The notes beneath the pieces are model-generated. The model had not been told where the DNA came from and did not search any database. It saw nothing but the letters and a program-made list of their open reading frames with translations. A program made the translations under genes and the position numbers. This document shows positions 27,414-38,177 of a DNA stretch of 64,000 nucleotides, piece after piece. Within the stretch, counting starts at the first letter, position 1, and each line of letters opens with the position of its first letter. Source of the DNA: an uncultured Burkholderiales bacterium (lineage in GTDB: Bacteria; Pseudomonadota; Gammaproteobacteria; Burkholderiales; Burkholderiaceae_C); the NCBI GenBank assembly GCA_903830725.1, contig CAIKVH010000076.1, forward strand, positions 1-64,000. Direction: 5' to 3'.

Positions 27414-27785
27414 ATGTTTTATGAAGCTGAGAATATTGAGCGAGTGGGACGCCATGAGGTCCAGTACTCCATAGTCAATTTGGGAAGAGACAAGGAGTTC
27501 TCAAAGTTAATGGATTTCGAGCTCCCTCAACTTGAAGAGTCCTTAATCGCCAGGTTTACACCCCAAAATGTAATGTTGAAACATTATTTGTATAAAAAAA
27601 TGGATCGATATTATCTTGCTGTTGAATGTGAGTTAGCTCAAAAAAAATTAGCCTATAACGTACTCATAAACGATTCGGGCCCCGCATTCGTCATTCAAGC
27701 CCCTCAACAGGAGTATTCTCTTTTATCAGGCAAGCGAATTAAGGAAACTCTTTTTGATATCACAGTTCAGCACTTTGATACGTGA
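27414..27785 (+). CDS. Unknown 123-residue protein
   Basis: I do not recognise this protein. ATG 27414 is preferred because GAGG sits six bases upstream; ATG 27402 is also in frame. The sequence is soluble, without signal peptide, cysteines or obvious catalytic motif, and alternates strand and helix (RHEVQYSIVNLGRD, KMDRYYLAVECELAQKK). It converges on the aminotransferase gene with about 70 bases between. Its upstream region carries a palindrome very close to an NtrC enhancer and a weak sigma-54-like element, so it may respond to nitrogen limitation (inference). Confidence 0.6.
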   Translation: MFYEAENIERVGRHEVQYSIVNLGRDKEFSKLMDFELPQLEESLIARFTPQNVMLKHYLYKKMDRYYLAVECELAQKKLAYNVLINDSGPAFVIQAPQQEYSLLSGKRIKETLFDITVQHFDT

Positions 27786-27853
27786 TTGTTGTTGAAACCA
27801 GGGCAATCACGAAAACAAATTACCCTGACTTGAATCAACTTGAGGGGTAGCAA

Positions 27854-29056
27854 TTACCCCTTCATGACTGCGGCAATGGAAGTTGCAACGTGTTCCACAT
27901 TTTTTGTATTCAGAGCAGAAACTGCCATTCGACCTGAATCAGTGCCGTAGACACCAAATTCATTTCTAAGTCTAATCATTTGGTCCTTGGGTAAGCCTGA
28001 GTAGCTGAACATGCCGATTTGATCGGTAATAAAACTCATATTCTCTTTAACTCCAGCCTTCTTAAGACCATCGACGAGCATTGAGCGCATAAGTTTGATT
28101 CGAACGCGCATTTCACCCAGCTCTTTCTCCCAAAGCGCTCTCAAGGCAGGCGTATTAAGGACATGAGCAACAACTGAACCCCCATGGATAGGGGGGTTGG
28201 AGTAGTTAGTCCTGACCATAATTTTAAGTTGAGAAAGCACTCGGTCACATTCTGGTTTGTCAGTGCAGACGACGGATAATGCGCCGACCCGTTCACCGTA
28301 CAAACTAAAGCTCTTAGAAAAGGAAGTAGAAACAAAGAAATTCATACCTGACTTAATGAATTTTCCAATGACCGCTCCATCTTCGGCGAGCCCAACCCCA
28401 AAACCTTGATAAGCAAGATCCAAGAACGGTGTAAGTTCACCCTGTTTAACTACCTCAATGACTTGGTCCCACTGCGAAGCCGTTATGTCGTAACCCGTTG
28501 GGTTATGGCAGCAAGCATGGAGTACAACAATTGTTTGTTTGGGTGCTGCACGCAGGGAGGCTAGCATGGACTCAAAATCGATTCCTTTTTTAGCTGCGTC
28601 ATAGTACCCATAGGTCGTTACATCGAACCCGGCTTGAGTAAATATGGCTCGGTGATTTTCCCAACTCGGGTCAGAGATCATGAGTCCTGCTTTAGGAAGT
28701 AATTTCTTCAAAAAGTCTGCACCGACCTTAAGTCCTCCTGTTCCACCCAAAGTTTGAACGGTTGCGATTCGACCTGACGTAACAGGTTCAGAGCCTTCCC
28801 CGAAAACCAAGGACTTCACAGCAGCGTCGTACGCAGCAATGCCATCGATGGGCAGATAACCCCTAGCAGTTGGTTTTGAAATCAATTCCTTCTCTGCCAA
28901 TTGAACGCATTCAAGTAATGGGATTTTGCCGTTATCGTCAAAATAAACGCCAACACCTAAGTTGACTTTTAATGGGTTCTTGTCTGTGGCAAATTGCTCG
29001 TTTAAGCCCAAAATTGGGTCACGTGGAGCCATCTCAACTGCGGTAAACAACGACAT
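27854..29056 (-). CDS. tyrB: Aromatic amino acid / aspartate aminotransferase (class I, PLP)
   Basis: A 400-residue class Ia aminotransferase. The start is ATG 29056 (MSLFTAVEMAPRDPI), the usual N-terminus of AspC/TyrB proteins; the frame continues to 29119 without need. It has NLGVGVYFDDNGK, HACCHNPTGYDIT, the PLP lysine in STSFSKSFSLYGERVG and the carboxylate-binding arginine near SGRMAVSALN. It exchanges amino groups between aspartate, tyrosine or phenylalanine and 2-oxoglutarate. AspC and TyrB cannot be told apart by eye. Confidence 0.9.
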   Translation of the reverse strand: MSLFTAVEMAPRDPILGLNEQFATDKNPLKVNLGVGVYFDDNGKIPLLECVQLAEKELISKPTARGYLPIDGIAAYDAAVKSLVFGEGSEPVTSGRIATVQTLGGTGGLKVGADFLKKLLPKAGLMISDPSWENHRAIFTQAGFDVTTYGYYDAAKKGIDFESMLASLRAAPKQTIVVLHACCHNPTGYDITASQWDQVIEVVKQGELTPFLDLAYQGFGVGLAEDGAVIGKFIKSGMNFFVSTSFSKSFSLYGERVGALSVVCTDKPECDRVLSQLKIMVRTNYSNPPIHGGSVVAHVLNTPALRALWEKELGEMRVRIKLMRSMLVDGLKKAGVKENMSFITDQIGMFSYSGLPKDQMIRLRNEFGVYGTDSGRMAVSALNTKNVEHVATSIAAVMKG

Positions 29057-29305
29057 TGTTCGGGGCCTTATTAGGTAATTATTGAATTTAGAGAGAAAAT
29101 GCAAGGTTGGCCGATGCAATTAAAGAAATCACCTATGTGAATGCTTTGAAAATCATATGCCGACCTACTTTCATTATTTTAGCTCGCCACGGTGAACTTT
29201 TTTGTGAATTTAGGTATCCTATGTCATTGAAATTGGTGTTTCCCATTCAAATTCGTTCTTTTCAATATTTCCTCCACTCTCATTTGTTAAATAAATCCCC
29301 CTCAT

Positions 29306-31390
29306 ATGCTTGAGTCAATTGATCTATCCCATCCAGTTCAAGAGGGAGAATTCGTTCAATTTCCCGGATCCCCCTTTGAGTTATTCCAACCCTACGCCCC
29401 CGCTGGGGACCAACCTCAGGCTATCGACTTATTGGTCGAAGGGATAGAGAACGGCGAATCATTCCAAACTCTACTCGGTGTGACTGGCTCTGGAAAAACA
29501 TTTACTATGGCAAATGTCATTGCCAGGCTAGGTCGACCTGCAATGGTATTTGCACCAAATAAAACTCTGGCGGCCCAGTTGTATTCTGAATTCAGGGAGT
29601 TCTTCCCTAAAAATGCAGTTGAATATTTTGTTAGCTACTACGATTACTATCAACCCGAGGCTTATGTTCCCCAGCGGGATATGTTCATAGAGAAAGACAG
29701 CGCCATCAATGAGCATATCGAACAGATGCGCTTATCCTGCACCAAAAGTATCTTGGAACGACGTGATGTAATCATCGTAGCTTCAGTCTCTGCGATATAC
29801 GGTATCGGTGAGCCTGAGAGTTATCATAAAATGGTAATGACTCTTCGTGCGGGTGATAAGCTAGGTCAAAGAGAGGTTATTGCGCAACTTGTTCGTATGC
29901 AATACGAGCGAAATGAGATGGAATTCTCAAGGGGAAAATTTCGCGTGCGAGGGGATACGATAGATATCTTTCCTGCAGAGCACAGTGAGCTCGCCATTCG
30001 TATTGAGCTCTTTGATGATGAAATTGAATCTTTGACTCTTTTTGATCCCCTAAGTGGTCACATTAAACAAAAAATTCCCAGATTCACTGTCTATCCCTCA
30101 AGCCACTACGTAACACCCAGGGACCGAGTCCTTGCTGCAGTTGAGACTATTAAGATAGAGCTATCTGATCGAGTCAAGGAGTTAGTCGGGCAGGGCAAGC
30201 TTGTAGAGGCGCAGCGCCTAGAACAACGAACCCGGTTTGATTTAGAAATGCTTAGTGAGATTGGTCACTGCAAGGGTATTGAGAACTACACCAGGCATCT
30301 CTCTGGCGCAAAGCCCGGAGATCCGCCAAGTACCTTAACCGATTATTTGCCTAAAGACGCCATCATGTTTATGGACGAGAGCCATGTATTGATGGGGCAA
30401 TTTTCTGGCATGTATAACGGAGATAGATCCAGAAAATCTACCCTCGTTGAATATGGATTCAGACTACCCAGTGCACTTGATAACCGTCCTTTAAAACTAG
30501 AGGAGTTGGAGCAAAGAATGCGGCAAGTTATATTTGTATCCGCAACTCCAAGTGATTATGAGAATACCCACGCCGGTCAGGTTGTTGAACAACTCGTCAG
30601 GCCAACGGGTTTGGTCGACCCAGAAATTGAAGTCCGACCCGCAGCTCACCAAGTCGATGATGTTTTGCAGGAGATAAAGAAACGAAGCGATAAAAGAGAG
30701 CGAGTTTTAATTACGACTTTAACAAAGCGGATGGCTGAGCAACTAACGGATTATTTGTCCGATAACGGTGTAAAGGTTCGATATCTGCACAGTGACATTG
30801 ATACGGTTGAGCGAGTAGAAATACTTAGAGACCTAAGGCTCGGTGTTTTTGATGTTTTGGTTGGTATTAACTTACTCAGAGAGGGCCTGGACTTGCCGGA
30901 GGTCTCTTTGGTAGCTATTTTGGACGCTGACAAGGAGGGTTTTTTACGCTCCGAGCGTAGTTTGATACAAACCATTGGTCGAGCAGCTAGAAATTTGTCA
31001 GGCAAAGCAATTTTGTATGGAGACAGAGTTACTGAGTCTATGCGTAAAGCCATATTTGAGACCGAGCGCAGACGTAGCAAGCAGATTCAACATAATCTAG
31101 AGCAAGGTATAACGCCGCGCGGAGTCTTCAAGGAGGTCAAGGACCTTATTGACGGTGTTTATAGTGAAAAGTCTGGCAAAGATGCACAACTGGCCGCCCA
31201 GTCCGCATCTATAGATGCTATGAGCGAGAAGGAGCTTTCAAGAGAAATCAAGCGTTTGGAAAAACAGATGATGGAGCATGCAAAGAACTTGGAGTTCGAG
31301 AGTGCAGCGAGAACTAGAGATCAATTGGTAAAGGTTCGCGAAAGGGCGTTTGGTGCGTCCGCAAGAGACTCAATACAGATGAACAGCTAA
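29306..31390 (+). CDS. uvrB: Excinuclease ABC subunit B
   Basis: A 694-residue nucleotide excision repair protein that verifies damage with UvrA and positions UvrC. It has Walker [14 protein letters not shown], the damage-sensing beta-hairpin region [13 protein letters not shown], helicase motif II DESH, motif VI near QTIGRAARN, and the C-terminal UVR domain (residues about 650-685) that contacts UvrC. Length is normal. The 249-base gap shared with the divergent aminotransferase shows no obvious LexA box. Confidence 0.97.
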   Translation: MLESIDLSHPVQEGEFVQFPGSPFELFQPYAPAGDQPQAIDLLVEGIENGESFQTLLGVTGSGKTFTMANVIARLGRPAMVFAPNKTLAAQLYSEFREFFPKNAVEYFVSYYDYYQPEAYVPQRDMFIEKDSAINEHIEQMRLSCTKSILERRDVIIVASVSAIYGIGEPESYHKMVMTLRAGDKLGQREVIAQLVRMQYERNEMEFSRGKFRVRGDTIDIFPAEHSELAIRIELFDDEIESLTLFDPLSGHIKQKIPRFTVYPSSHYVTPRDRVLAAVETIKIELSDRVKELVGQGKLVEAQRLEQRTRFDLEMLSEIGHCKGIENYTRHLSGAKPGDPPSTLTDYLPKDAIMFMDESHVLMGQFSGMYNGDRSRKSTLVEYGFRLPSALDNRPLKLEELEQRMRQVIFVSATPSDYENTHAGQVVEQLVRPTGLVDPEIEVRPAAHQVDDVLQEIKKRSDKRERVLITTLTKRMAEQLTDYLSDNGVKVRYLHSDIDTVERVEILRDLRLGVFDVLVGINLLREGLDLPEVSLVAILDADKEGFLRSERSLIQTIGRAARNLSGKAILYGDRVTESMRKAIFETERRRSKQIQHNLEQGITPRGVFKEVKDLIDGVYSEKSGKDAQLAAQSASIDAMSEKELSREIKRLEKQMMEHAKNLEFESAARTRDQLVKVRERAFGASARDSIQMNS

Positions 31391-31393
31391 TTC

Positions 31394-31420
31394 GAGGATC
31401 CGGGATGCCTCAGTTTTTTT
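31394..31420 (+). terminator. Rho-independent terminator of uvrB
   Basis: GAGGATCC (31394-31401) pairs with GGAT and CCTC (31403-31411, with one bulged G), and T7 follows at 31414-31420, four bases after the uvrB stop. The rest of the gap to iscR (31421-31694) is AT-rich and contains the IscR-type sites. Confidence 0.72.
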
Positions 31421-31556
31421 AGAGGGTTTTTGGGTTTAATATCCAAAAAAGATGTCTAATACGAGTGACGCAACGGACCCATAGTAAGTGAGCTCTCGCA
31501 ACAATATTAATATTTAATAATTAATAAACACACTGATATCATGGTTTTACTATCAA

Positions 31557-31581
31557 ATACCCTACCAATTTGTTGGGTTTC
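31557..31581 (+). promoter_or_regulatory. Upstream, degenerate IscR type 1 site
   Basis: ATACCCTACCAATTTGTTGG plus GTTTC fits the E. coli type 1 IscR consensus (ATASYYGACTRWWWYAGTCRRSTAT, as I recall it) at about 19 of 25 positions. It lies 29 bases upstream of a much better site in the same orientation. Confidence 0.45.
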
Positions 31582-31585
31582 TGTT

Positions 31586-31610
31586 AAACTTGACTGAATC
31601 AGTCGGCTTA
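31586..31610 (+). promoter_or_regulatory. IscR type 1 binding site in the isc promoter
   Basis: The core TGACTGAATCAGTCGG (31591-31606) fits the type 1 consensus YGACTRWWWYAGTCRR at every position, and the full 25 bases match at about 22. It overlaps a TTGACT -35-like hexamer (31590-31595), so [2Fe-2S]-IscR bound here would block the iscR promoter, as in E. coli (known for the family). Confidence 0.8.
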
Positions 31611-31694
31611 ATTCTCTCCGTCAGAGTTTAGAGTCAACTTCTACCGATTGGATGGATCTTTTCCATATGTCAGTTTGAATTTAGGAGTTCAGTT

Positions 31695-32231
31695 ATGCGT
31701 CTTACTACAAAAGGCCGTTTCGCAGTTACCGCAATGATCGATTTGGCACTTCGCCAAAACTCGGGGCCGGTAACTTTGGCCGCAATTAGCCAAAGGCAGC
31801 AGATATCGTTATCTTACCTAGAGCAGTTATTCGGAAAATTGCGCCGCAACGATCTGGTCGAGTCCACTCGTGGTCCAGGTGGGGGCTACACGCTTGGGCG
31901 CAATCCTAGCGATATCACAGTCTCAGAAATTATCATGTCCGTCGATGAGCCCATTGATGCTACTCACTGTGGAGGCAAAGAGAACTGTCTAGGTGACTCT
32001 GGCAGATGTATGACGCACGAATTATGGGCGTCGTTGAACGAAAGAATGATTGAGTTTTTAAGTTCGGTTACTCTGCAAAAACTCGTTGACGACCAAATTG
32101 CTAAAGGCGTAGAGATCGAAGGAAAGCCCTCTCTTAAGCGTGCGATATCGCCAATGCCCCTATCCAAACAGATTCGGGTTAATGCACCCAATTCGGTTTT
32201 TGCCCTAGGAAATGCATTCACAAAATTTTAA
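31695..32231 (+). CDS. iscR: Iron-sulfur cluster regulator IscR
   Basis: A 178-residue Rrf2-family repressor. The winged helix occupies residues 1-80 ([34 protein letters not shown]). The cluster ligands are three cysteines in [14 protein letters not shown], spaced as in E. coli IscR. With a [2Fe-2S] cluster it represses its own operon. The two upstream sites fit that autoregulation. It begins a seven-gene operon. GGAG lies ahead of the ATG (TTTAGGAGTTCAGTT). Confidence 0.96.
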   Translation: MRLTTKGRFAVTAMIDLALRQNSGPVTLAAISQRQQISLSYLEQLFGKLRRNDLVESTRGPGGGYTLGRNPSDITVSEIIMSVDEPIDATHCGGKENCLGDSGRCMTHELWASLNERMIEFLSSVTLQKLVDDQIAKGVEIEGKPSLKRAISPMPLSKQIRVNAPNSVFALGNAFTKF

Positions 32232-32326
32232 TTTATTAAAAATCTAAATTTTTCTCCACCACCGATTTCCGAGATTTTGGATTAGCAGCATATCAATCAA
32301 TCAATTTCAAGATAAGAGCAACTAAT

Positions 32327-33547
32327 ATGGATATGACACCACACTTCCCCATCTATATGGACTACGGATCAACAACACCTGTAGATCCTAGAGTGGTTGA
32401 AGCAATGATTCCTTGGCTTCGTGAGCACTTTGGAAACCCAGCGTCCCGCAGTCATGCCTGGGGTTGGGAGGCAGAGGAGGCTGTAGAGAATGCTCGTTCG
32501 CAGGTTGCGGCCCTAGTGGGCGCAGATCCAAGAGAGATCGTATGGACTTCTGGGGCTACAGAGTCAATTAACTTGGCTATCAAGGGTGCCGCCCATTTTT
32601 ACAAAACCCGCGGCAATCATCTCATTACGGTTAAAACTGAACACAAAGCAACACTTGACACAATGCGTGAGCTGGAGCGTCAAGGTTTCGAGGTTACTTA
32701 TTTAGATGTTCAAGAGGACGGTCTTTTAGATTTAAACAAGCTAAAAGATGCAATACGTCCAGACACTATCCTTATCAGCGTCATGCATGTGAATAATGAG
32801 ATTGGTGTAATTCAAGACGTAGTGACTATTGGAAATATGTGTAGGGACAAGGGTATTATTTTCCACGTCGATGCAGCGCAAGCGACTGGAAAAATAGCTA
32901 TAAACCTAGCAGACTTACCCATTGATTTAATGAGTTTGGCTTCACATAAAACCTACGGACCGAAGGGAATAGGTGCGCTATACGTTAGAAGAAAACCTCG
33001 TATACGCATTGAGGCTCAGATCCACGGCGGTGGACATGAAAGGGGCATGCGCTCTGGTACATTACCAACGCATCAGTGTGTAGGTATGGGCGAGGCATTC
33101 AAGTGGGCTCAACTCGAGATGCAGCAGGATTACGACAAAGCACTTCGATTGCAAAAGAAACTAATTGCTGGGTTACAAAACATGGAACAAGTTTTCATCA
33201 ATGGAAACCTTGTTCATCGGGTCCCCCATAATTTGAACATCAGTTTCAATTACGTTGAGGGCGAGTCATTGATCATGGGCATCAAAGGGTTAGCGGTTTC
33301 TTCGGGTTCTGCGTGTACATCTGCCAGTTTGGAGCCAAGTTACGTCCTAAGGGCGTTGGGCCGCAGTGATGAGTTGGCTCATAGCAGCTTGCGCATGACG
33401 ATTGGGCGCTTTACTGAAGAAGAAGAAATTGATTATGCAATTTCAACCATCACCCAAAACGTTGGGAAGCTTCGAGATCTCAGTCCCCTATGGGAAATGT
33501 TTAAAGATGGAGTGGATATCAGCTCTATCCAATGGGCTGCGCACTGA
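32327..33547 (+). CDS. iscS: Cysteine desulfurase IscS
   Basis: A 406-residue PLP enzyme that takes sulfur from cysteine for Fe-S clusters, tRNA thiolation and other uses. The PLP lysine lies in [10 protein letters not shown]. The persulfide cysteine is Cys330 in [26 protein letters not shown] supplies the Asp and Gln contacts to PLP. Length and ending (SIQWAAH) match proteobacterial IscS. Confidence 0.97.
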   Translation: MDMTPHFPIYMDYGSTTPVDPRVVEAMIPWLREHFGNPASRSHAWGWEAEEAVENARSQVAALVGADPREIVWTSGATESINLAIKGAAHFYKTRGNHLITVKTEHKATLDTMRELERQGFEVTYLDVQEDGLLDLNKLKDAIRPDTILISVMHVNNEIGVIQDVVTIGNMCRDKGIIFHVDAAQATGKIAINLADLPIDLMSLASHKTYGPKGIGALYVRRKPRIRIEAQIHGGGHERGMRSGTLPTHQCVGMGEAFKWAQLEMQQDYDKALRLQKKLIAGLQNMEQVFINGNLVHRVPHNLNISFNYVEGESLIMGIKGLAVSSGSACTSASLEPSYVLRALGRSDELAHSSLRMTIGRFTEEEEIDYAISTITQNVGKLRDLSPLWEMFKDGVDISSIQWAAH

Positions 33548-33606
33548 TTTTATCGGTGTTGTGGAATACAGAATTTTAAGAAATACACAATTTAGGAGTT
33601 ATCCAA

Positions 33607-33993
33607 ATGGCATACAGTGAAAAAGTTATCGATCATTACGAAAACCCCCGTAACGTTGGCTCTTTTGAAAAAGGGGATGACACTGTTGGTACGGGAATGG
33701 TCGGCGCTCCCGCATGTGGAGACGTTATGAAGTTACAAATTAAAGTCAATCCACAGACTGGAGTGATCGAGGATGCTCGCTTTAAGACATACGGGTGCGG
33801 CTCAGCTATTGCTTCTTCATCTCTGGTAACCGAGTGGGTGAAGGGAAAGACGCTTGATGAAGCGGCCGCTTTAAAGAACAGCCAAATTGCTGAGGAGCTT
33901 GCGCTGCCCCCTGTCAAAATTCATTGCTCTATTCTTGCAGAAGACGCTATTAAAGCAGCAGTCGATGATTACAAGAAAAAGCATACTCATTAA
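33607..33993 (+). CDS. iscU: Fe-S cluster scaffold IscU
   Basis: A 128-residue scaffold on which the [2Fe-2S] cluster is built. The three ligand cysteines are in GAPACGD, YGCGSA and KIHCSIL; the Asp of ACGD is present. The LPPVK motif recognised by HscA is intact. Ribosome site TTTAGGAG lies before the ATG. Confidence 0.98.
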   Translation: MAYSEKVIDHYENPRNVGSFEKGDDTVGTGMVGAPACGDVMKLQIKVNPQTGVIEDARFKTYGCGSAIASSSLVTEWVKGKTLDEAAALKNSQIAEELALPPVKIHCSILAEDAIKAAVDDYKKKHTH

Positions 33994-34025
33994 TTTATCA
34001 ACGACTCCCAATTACTAATTCAATT

Positions 34026-34349
34026 ATGTCAGTCACTTTGACCCCATCTGCAGCAAAACACGTAACTCGTTACTTAACTAAGCGAGGTAAGGGCGTAGGA
34101 GTTCGGTTGGGGGTTAAAACCACTGGGTGCTCTGGCTTGGCATACCAACTTGAATACGTTGATGAGTTGACCCCTGAGGATGTCGTGTTTGAAGATCAGG
34201 GGGTCAAAGTGCTTGTAGACCCTAAAAGCTTAGCTTATATTGACGGAACGCAACTCGATTTTGTCAGAGAGGGTTTAAACGAAGGCTTTAAGTTTAATAA
34301 TCCGAATGAACGTGATCGATGTGGTTGCGGAGAATCTTTTAGAGTGTGA
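34026..34349 (+). CDS. iscA: A-type Fe-S carrier IscA
   Basis: A 107-residue A-type carrier with the three ligand cysteines in TGCSGLAY and the C-terminal CGCGESF. It passes clusters to [4Fe-4S] apo-proteins. Its TGA is followed after one base by the hscB GTG. Confidence 0.97.
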   Translation: MSVTLTPSAAKHVTRYLTKRGKGVGVRLGVKTTGCSGLAYQLEYVDELTPEDVVFEDQGVKVLVDPKSLAYIDGTQLDFVREGLNEGFKFNNPNERDRCGCGESFRV

Positions 34350-34350
34350 T

Positions 34351-34899
34351 GTGAGCGATACCATTGATCAATCTGTTATAAATTTACAGTCTACAGATTT
34401 TGAGTTATTTCATCTTGAACCCAAAGCGGTCATAGATTTAGGGTGCTTGTCCCATCGCTGGAAAGAGCTACAGGCGATGACTCATCCCGATAGGTTTACG
34501 AGCCAAGGCGCAAGTGCTGCCAGAGTTGCAATGCAATACTCTATCAGAGTGAATGAGGCATATCAACGCCTTAAATCTCCATTAACTCGTTTTGCTTATT
34601 TATGTGAGTTGCACGGCGCACCTATTGAGGCCGAAAGCAATACGGCAATGCCTATTGAGTTTTTGACTCAACAAATGCAGTGGCGGGAGGATCTAGAGGA
34701 GGCTTCTACGACCTCAGATATAGACACCTTACAAACACAGGTTGATCAACTTCTTGTAACTTTGGAGCGAGATTGCTTAAATGCCATTGATGTGGATTCA
34801 GACTTCTCCGTGGCAGCTAAGATTGTTAGGTCCATGATGTTTGTGAAGCGATTTCAAATCGATATTGATAATAAAGCCGACCTCTTGGATCGTCATTAA
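34351..34899 (+). CDS. hscB: Fe-S co-chaperone HscB
   Basis: A 182-residue J-domain co-chaperone that delivers IscU to HscA. The J domain has the HPDRF form of the HPD motif, and the C-terminal helical bundle binds IscU. The longest frame starts at 34306 inside iscA, but the GTG at 34351 gives the expected length and sits one base after the iscA stop, so coupled translation is likely. Confidence 0.92.
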   Translation: MSDTIDQSVINLQSTDFELFHLEPKAVIDLGCLSHRWKELQAMTHPDRFTSQGASAARVAMQYSIRVNEAYQRLKSPLTRFAYLCELHGAPIEAESNTAMPIEFLTQQMQWREDLEEASTTSDIDTLQTQVDQLLVTLERDCLNAIDVDSDFSVAAKIVRSMMFVKRFQIDIDNKADLLDRH

Positions 34900-34939
34900 A
34901 ATCAATCAACGCAATAAACCATTACTTTCTTAACTTCCA

Positions 34940-36799
34940 ATGGCACTCCTTCAAATTTCAGAACCCGGACAAGCACCTAATCCACATGAAAGAAGGATTG
35001 CCATAGGAATCGATTTAGGAACAACGCATTCTTTGGTGGCCAGTGTTCGAAATTCAGTTGCTGAATGCTTGCCTAACGAATCTGGTGTGGTTATGCTGCC
35101 GTCTGCAGTTAGGTACTTAGAAGGCGGACGACGTCAAATAGGGTCAGAAGCATTAGCTAACCGACACATTGATCCCATGAATACGATAGTTTCAGTTAAG
35201 CGTTTTATGGGCCGTGGCTTAAAAGATATTAAAAACGTTGAGGATATACCGCTTCAATTGATAGATAAGCCCGGCATGTTAGCGATTCAAACTCGGGACG
35301 GTGAAAAATCTCCTGTAGAGATTAGTGCTGAAATTTTAGCCACACTACGCTACACCGCACAAGACACTTTTGATGACGATATTTTCGGTGCCGTAATTAC
35401 GGTGCCCGCATATTTTGATGATGCACAACGACAAGCGACTAAGGATGCAGCCCAATTGGCGGGAATCAATGTACTAAGACTTATCAATGAACCAACGGCA
35501 GCAGCCATTGCCTACGGTTTAGAGAATGAAAGTGAGGGTACTTTTGCAGTGTTTGATTTGGGGGGTGGAACCTTTGATATCTCAATACTTAATCTGACTA
35601 AAGGCGTGTTTGAAGTATTAGCAACCGGTGGGGATTCCAACCTTGGTGGAGATGACTTTGACCATGCACTAGTGAGTTCGGTATTAAGCAAAGTTGGAAC
35701 TAAAATTTCCCTAACTAATTCAGAGAAAGCAATGCTTTTAGCTGAGGCTCGTAAAGCCAAGGAGTCGCTTAGCTCCCTCAATGAAGTTAAATTTGAAGTT
35801 GCTCTTTCTTCGCAAACTATTGATGTGCTTGTATCCAGAGAGCATTTTCAAGAGGTAACTCAGCACTTGGTTGATCGTGCTACGGGATGTGTCAAAAAAG
35901 CTCTAAGAGATGCATCGCTTAAATTCAATGATATCAATGGCGTGGTGATGGTGGGTGGTTCTACCCGAATGCCTCACGTTCAAAGCGCAGTCAGGGATCT
36001 TTTCAAGCAAGAACCTTTAATAAATCTAAATCCAGATGAGGTAGTTGCGATCGGAGCAGCGATTCAAGCCGAACAACTCGTTGGTAACAGACAGGGCGAT
36101 GCCTTGCTTTTATTAGATGTCATACCGTTATCGCTTGGTATTGAGACTATGGGTGGATTGGTTGAGCGGATAGTGCCCAGAAATCAAACTATTCCAACTG
36201 CAATGGCACAGGACTTTACGACTTACAAAGATGGACAAACCGCGTTGTCCTTGCATGTCGTTCAAGGTGAGCGTGACATGGTGTCAGATTGTCGTAGTTT
36301 GGCTCGTTTTGAGCTCAAGGGAATTCCTGCCATGGCGGCGGGTGCTGCCCGAATTCGAGTGACCTTTACTGTGGACGCTGATGGGTTACTCAGCGTTGAG
36401 GCCAAGGAGTTGCAAAGCGAAGTTGTCGCCAAAATCGAAGTTAAACCATCTTACGGTTTAAGTGATGATGACATTGCCAAAATGCTCCAAGACGGCTTCG
36501 CGACGGCTGAAATCGATAAAACAGCTAGAGCCCTTGCTGAGGCCAGAGTAGATGCTGATCGGTTGATTTTGGCAACCAACAGTGCCCTGGAAATTGACGG
36601 GGATTTAGTAAGTCCGCAAGAACTTGGTGAAATTCAGGCCATAATCTTCAAAATTCAAAAGGAAATCACAGGCTCTGACTATGCATTGATTGAGTCACTG
36701 ACTAAAGCGTTAGCAAACGAGACTGAAAATTTTGCTGCGCAACGCATGAACCGTGGTATTCAAAAAGCACTTTCTGGTAAAAAACTAGAGTCGATTTAA
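34940..36799 (+). CDS. hscA: Fe-S chaperone HscA
   Basis: A 619-residue Hsp70 specialised for IscU. The nucleotide domain has [23 protein letters not shown] and [13 protein letters not shown]. The substrate domain starts near residue 390 ([15 protein letters not shown]). Length matches HscA rather than DnaK, and the position in the isc operon settles it. Confidence 0.97.
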   Translation: MALLQISEPGQAPNPHERRIAIGIDLGTTHSLVASVRNSVAECLPNESGVVMLPSAVRYLEGGRRQIGSEALANRHIDPMNTIVSVKRFMGRGLKDIKNVEDIPLQLIDKPGMLAIQTRDGEKSPVEISAEILATLRYTAQDTFDDDIFGAVITVPAYFDDAQRQATKDAAQLAGINVLRLINEPTAAAIAYGLENESEGTFAVFDLGGGTFDISILNLTKGVFEVLATGGDSNLGGDDFDHALVSSVLSKVGTKISLTNSEKAMLLAEARKAKESLSSLNEVKFEVALSSQTIDVLVSREHFQEVTQHLVDRATGCVKKALRDASLKFNDINGVVMVGGSTRMPHVQSAVRDLFKQEPLINLNPDEVVAIGAAIQAEQLVGNRQGDALLLLDVIPLSLGIETMGGLVERIVPRNQTIPTAMAQDFTTYKDGQTALSLHVVQGERDMVSDCRSLARFELKGIPAMAAGAARIRVTFTVDADGLLSVEAKELQSEVVAKIEVKPSYGLSDDDIAKMLQDGFATAEIDKTARALAEARVDADRLILATNSALEIDGDLVSPQELGEIQAIIFKIQKEITGSDYALIESLTKALANETENFAAQRMNRGIQKALSGKKLESI

Positions 36800-36868
36800 T
36801 ATTATCACCGGCCTGTATTTTTAAGCCTTTTTTAAAATAACCTGACACCATTTTCCGCTCTCTTTAAT

Positions 36869-37207
36869 ATGACTACCATTCGAATATTACCGCATCCTGA
36901 ATACTGCCCTGAGGGTAAAGAGATTCAAGCTGATAGGGGGATGACGATATGTGAGGCACTGCTAGAGAATGACATTAATATTGAGCACGCCTGCGAGATG
37001 AGTTGTGCTTGCACCACTTGTCACGTCGTAGTTCGCGAGGGCTTTAATTCTTTAAATGAGCTTGAAGAGTTGGAGGAGGATTTGTTGGACAGAGCATGGG
37101 GGCTAGAGCCTAATTCCAGACTCAGTTGTCAAGCAATCGTTGCAGGCGAGGCTTTGCTGATTCAGATACCTCGCTATACAGTAAATCATGCAAAAGAAAA
37201 TCATTGA
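36869..37207 (+). CDS. fdx: ISC-type [2Fe-2S] ferredoxin
   Basis: A 112-residue adrenodoxin-like ferredoxin. The cluster ligands are in HACEMSCACTTC and the later LSCQAI. It donates electrons during cluster assembly. It is the last isc gene here; no iscX follows, and dnaQ comes next. Confidence 0.96.
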   Translation: MTTIRILPHPEYCPEGKEIQADRGMTICEALLENDINIEHACEMSCACTTCHVVVREGFNSLNELEELEEDLLDRAWGLEPNSRLSCQAIVAGEALLIQIPRYTVNHAKENH

Positions 37208-37275
37208 TTATTTTGAATTCAATGACATTTTCAATGTAATCAACCATTGTCTAAATATCCATTGCATTAATAAAT

Positions 37276-38016
37276 ATGTCCGATAGATTTATATTTCTAG
37301 ATACAGAAACAACGGGTCTGTCTGCCGAAGCTGGCGACAGGATTTTGGAGATAGGTTGCGTTGAGTTAGTTAACCGTCAGCTCACGGGAAATAATTTACA
37401 TTTCTACATTAATCCTGAGCGTGCAAGTCACGAAGACGCTTTAAAAGTGCACGGTATCAGCGATGAGTCCTTGCTTGATAAACCAAAGTTTGCACAACTA
37501 GCCGATGAAATTTTGAATTACCTAACGGGCGCTCACATCTTTATTCACAATGCTTCTTTTGACGTAGCTTTTTTGGATAAAGAGCTTGCATTATGCGGCA
37601 AGGACTCCTTCTCCAAATATGTGAGTAAAGTAACAGATACTCAAATGATGGCAAAGCAACTTTTTCCAGGGAAAAGGAATTCACTTGACGCTTTGTGTGA
37701 CCGATACGGGGTAGATAATTCGAGTCGGAAACTTCACGGAGCCTTGCTAGATGCTGAGTTATTGGCTGACGTTTACATATGCATGACCAGAGGGCAAGAT
37801 ACCCTGTTGATGGATGCAGACGAGTCAAAGGAGGTGAAGTTAAACGTTGCTAAGATCGATTTGTCTAGTTATGAGTTATCTACTATTTTTGCCAATGAAC
37901 AAGAAATTGCAGAACATTCAGTTGTATTGACCGATATCGATAAAGCCAGCTCAGGCAAAACGGTTTGGCGTATTAACTCGCTCGATAAATCAGAAGGGGT
38001 TGAGTTAAAAGCTTAG
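37276..38016 (+). CDS. dnaQ: DNA polymerase III epsilon subunit (3'-5' exonuclease)
   Basis: A 246-residue DEDDh exonuclease. Exo I is FLDTETTGL, Exo II is in IFIHNASFDVAFLD, and Exo III contains HGALLDAELLADVY with the general-base histidine. The C-terminal tail that would bind the alpha subunit is present but poorly conserved. It proofreads replication. It precedes tRNA-Val by about 65 bases. Confidence 0.95.
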   Translation: MSDRFIFLDTETTGLSAEAGDRILEIGCVELVNRQLTGNNLHFYINPERASHEDALKVHGISDESLLDKPKFAQLADEILNYLTGAHIFIHNASFDVAFLDKELALCGKDSFSKYVSKVTDTQMMAKQLFPGKRNSLDALCDRYGVDNSSRKLHGALLDAELLADVYICMTRGQDTLLMDADESKEVKLNVAKIDLSSYELSTIFANEQEIAEHSVVLTDIDKASSGKTVWRINSLDKSEGVELKA

Positions 38017-38082
38017 GCAACTACGCCGTATACGTATCTATGAGATAATACTTTCGATTCAAGTTGTGTCCTTTCATGATTT

Positions 38083-38157
38083 GGGCGATTAACTCAGCGG
38101 TAGAGTGCCACCTTCACACGGTGGAAGCCACATGTTCGATCCATGTATCGCCCACCA
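38083..38157 (+). tRNA. tRNA-Val (anticodon CAC)
   Basis: A 75-nucleotide cloverleaf with encoded CCA. The acceptor stem is GGGCGAT/ATCGCCC with discriminator A. The anticodon arm CCACC-TTCACAC-GGTGG gives CAC, reading GUG. The variable loop is five bases and the T arm ACATG-TTCGATC-CATGT. The D arm contains AGCGGTAGA. Confidence 0.96.
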
Positions 38158-38177
38158 CCCAGTTGATAGGAGTTTAG

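Noticed and set aside
27782-27860. GTGATTG/CAATCAC and GGGGTA/TACCCC stems between convergent genes
   Set aside because: Short stems with long or stop-codon-overlapping layout and no T-tract; not good enough to call a terminator.
34306-34350. HscB start inside iscA
   Set aside because: It adds residues encoded by the iscA end in another frame; GTG 34351 gives normal length and coupling.
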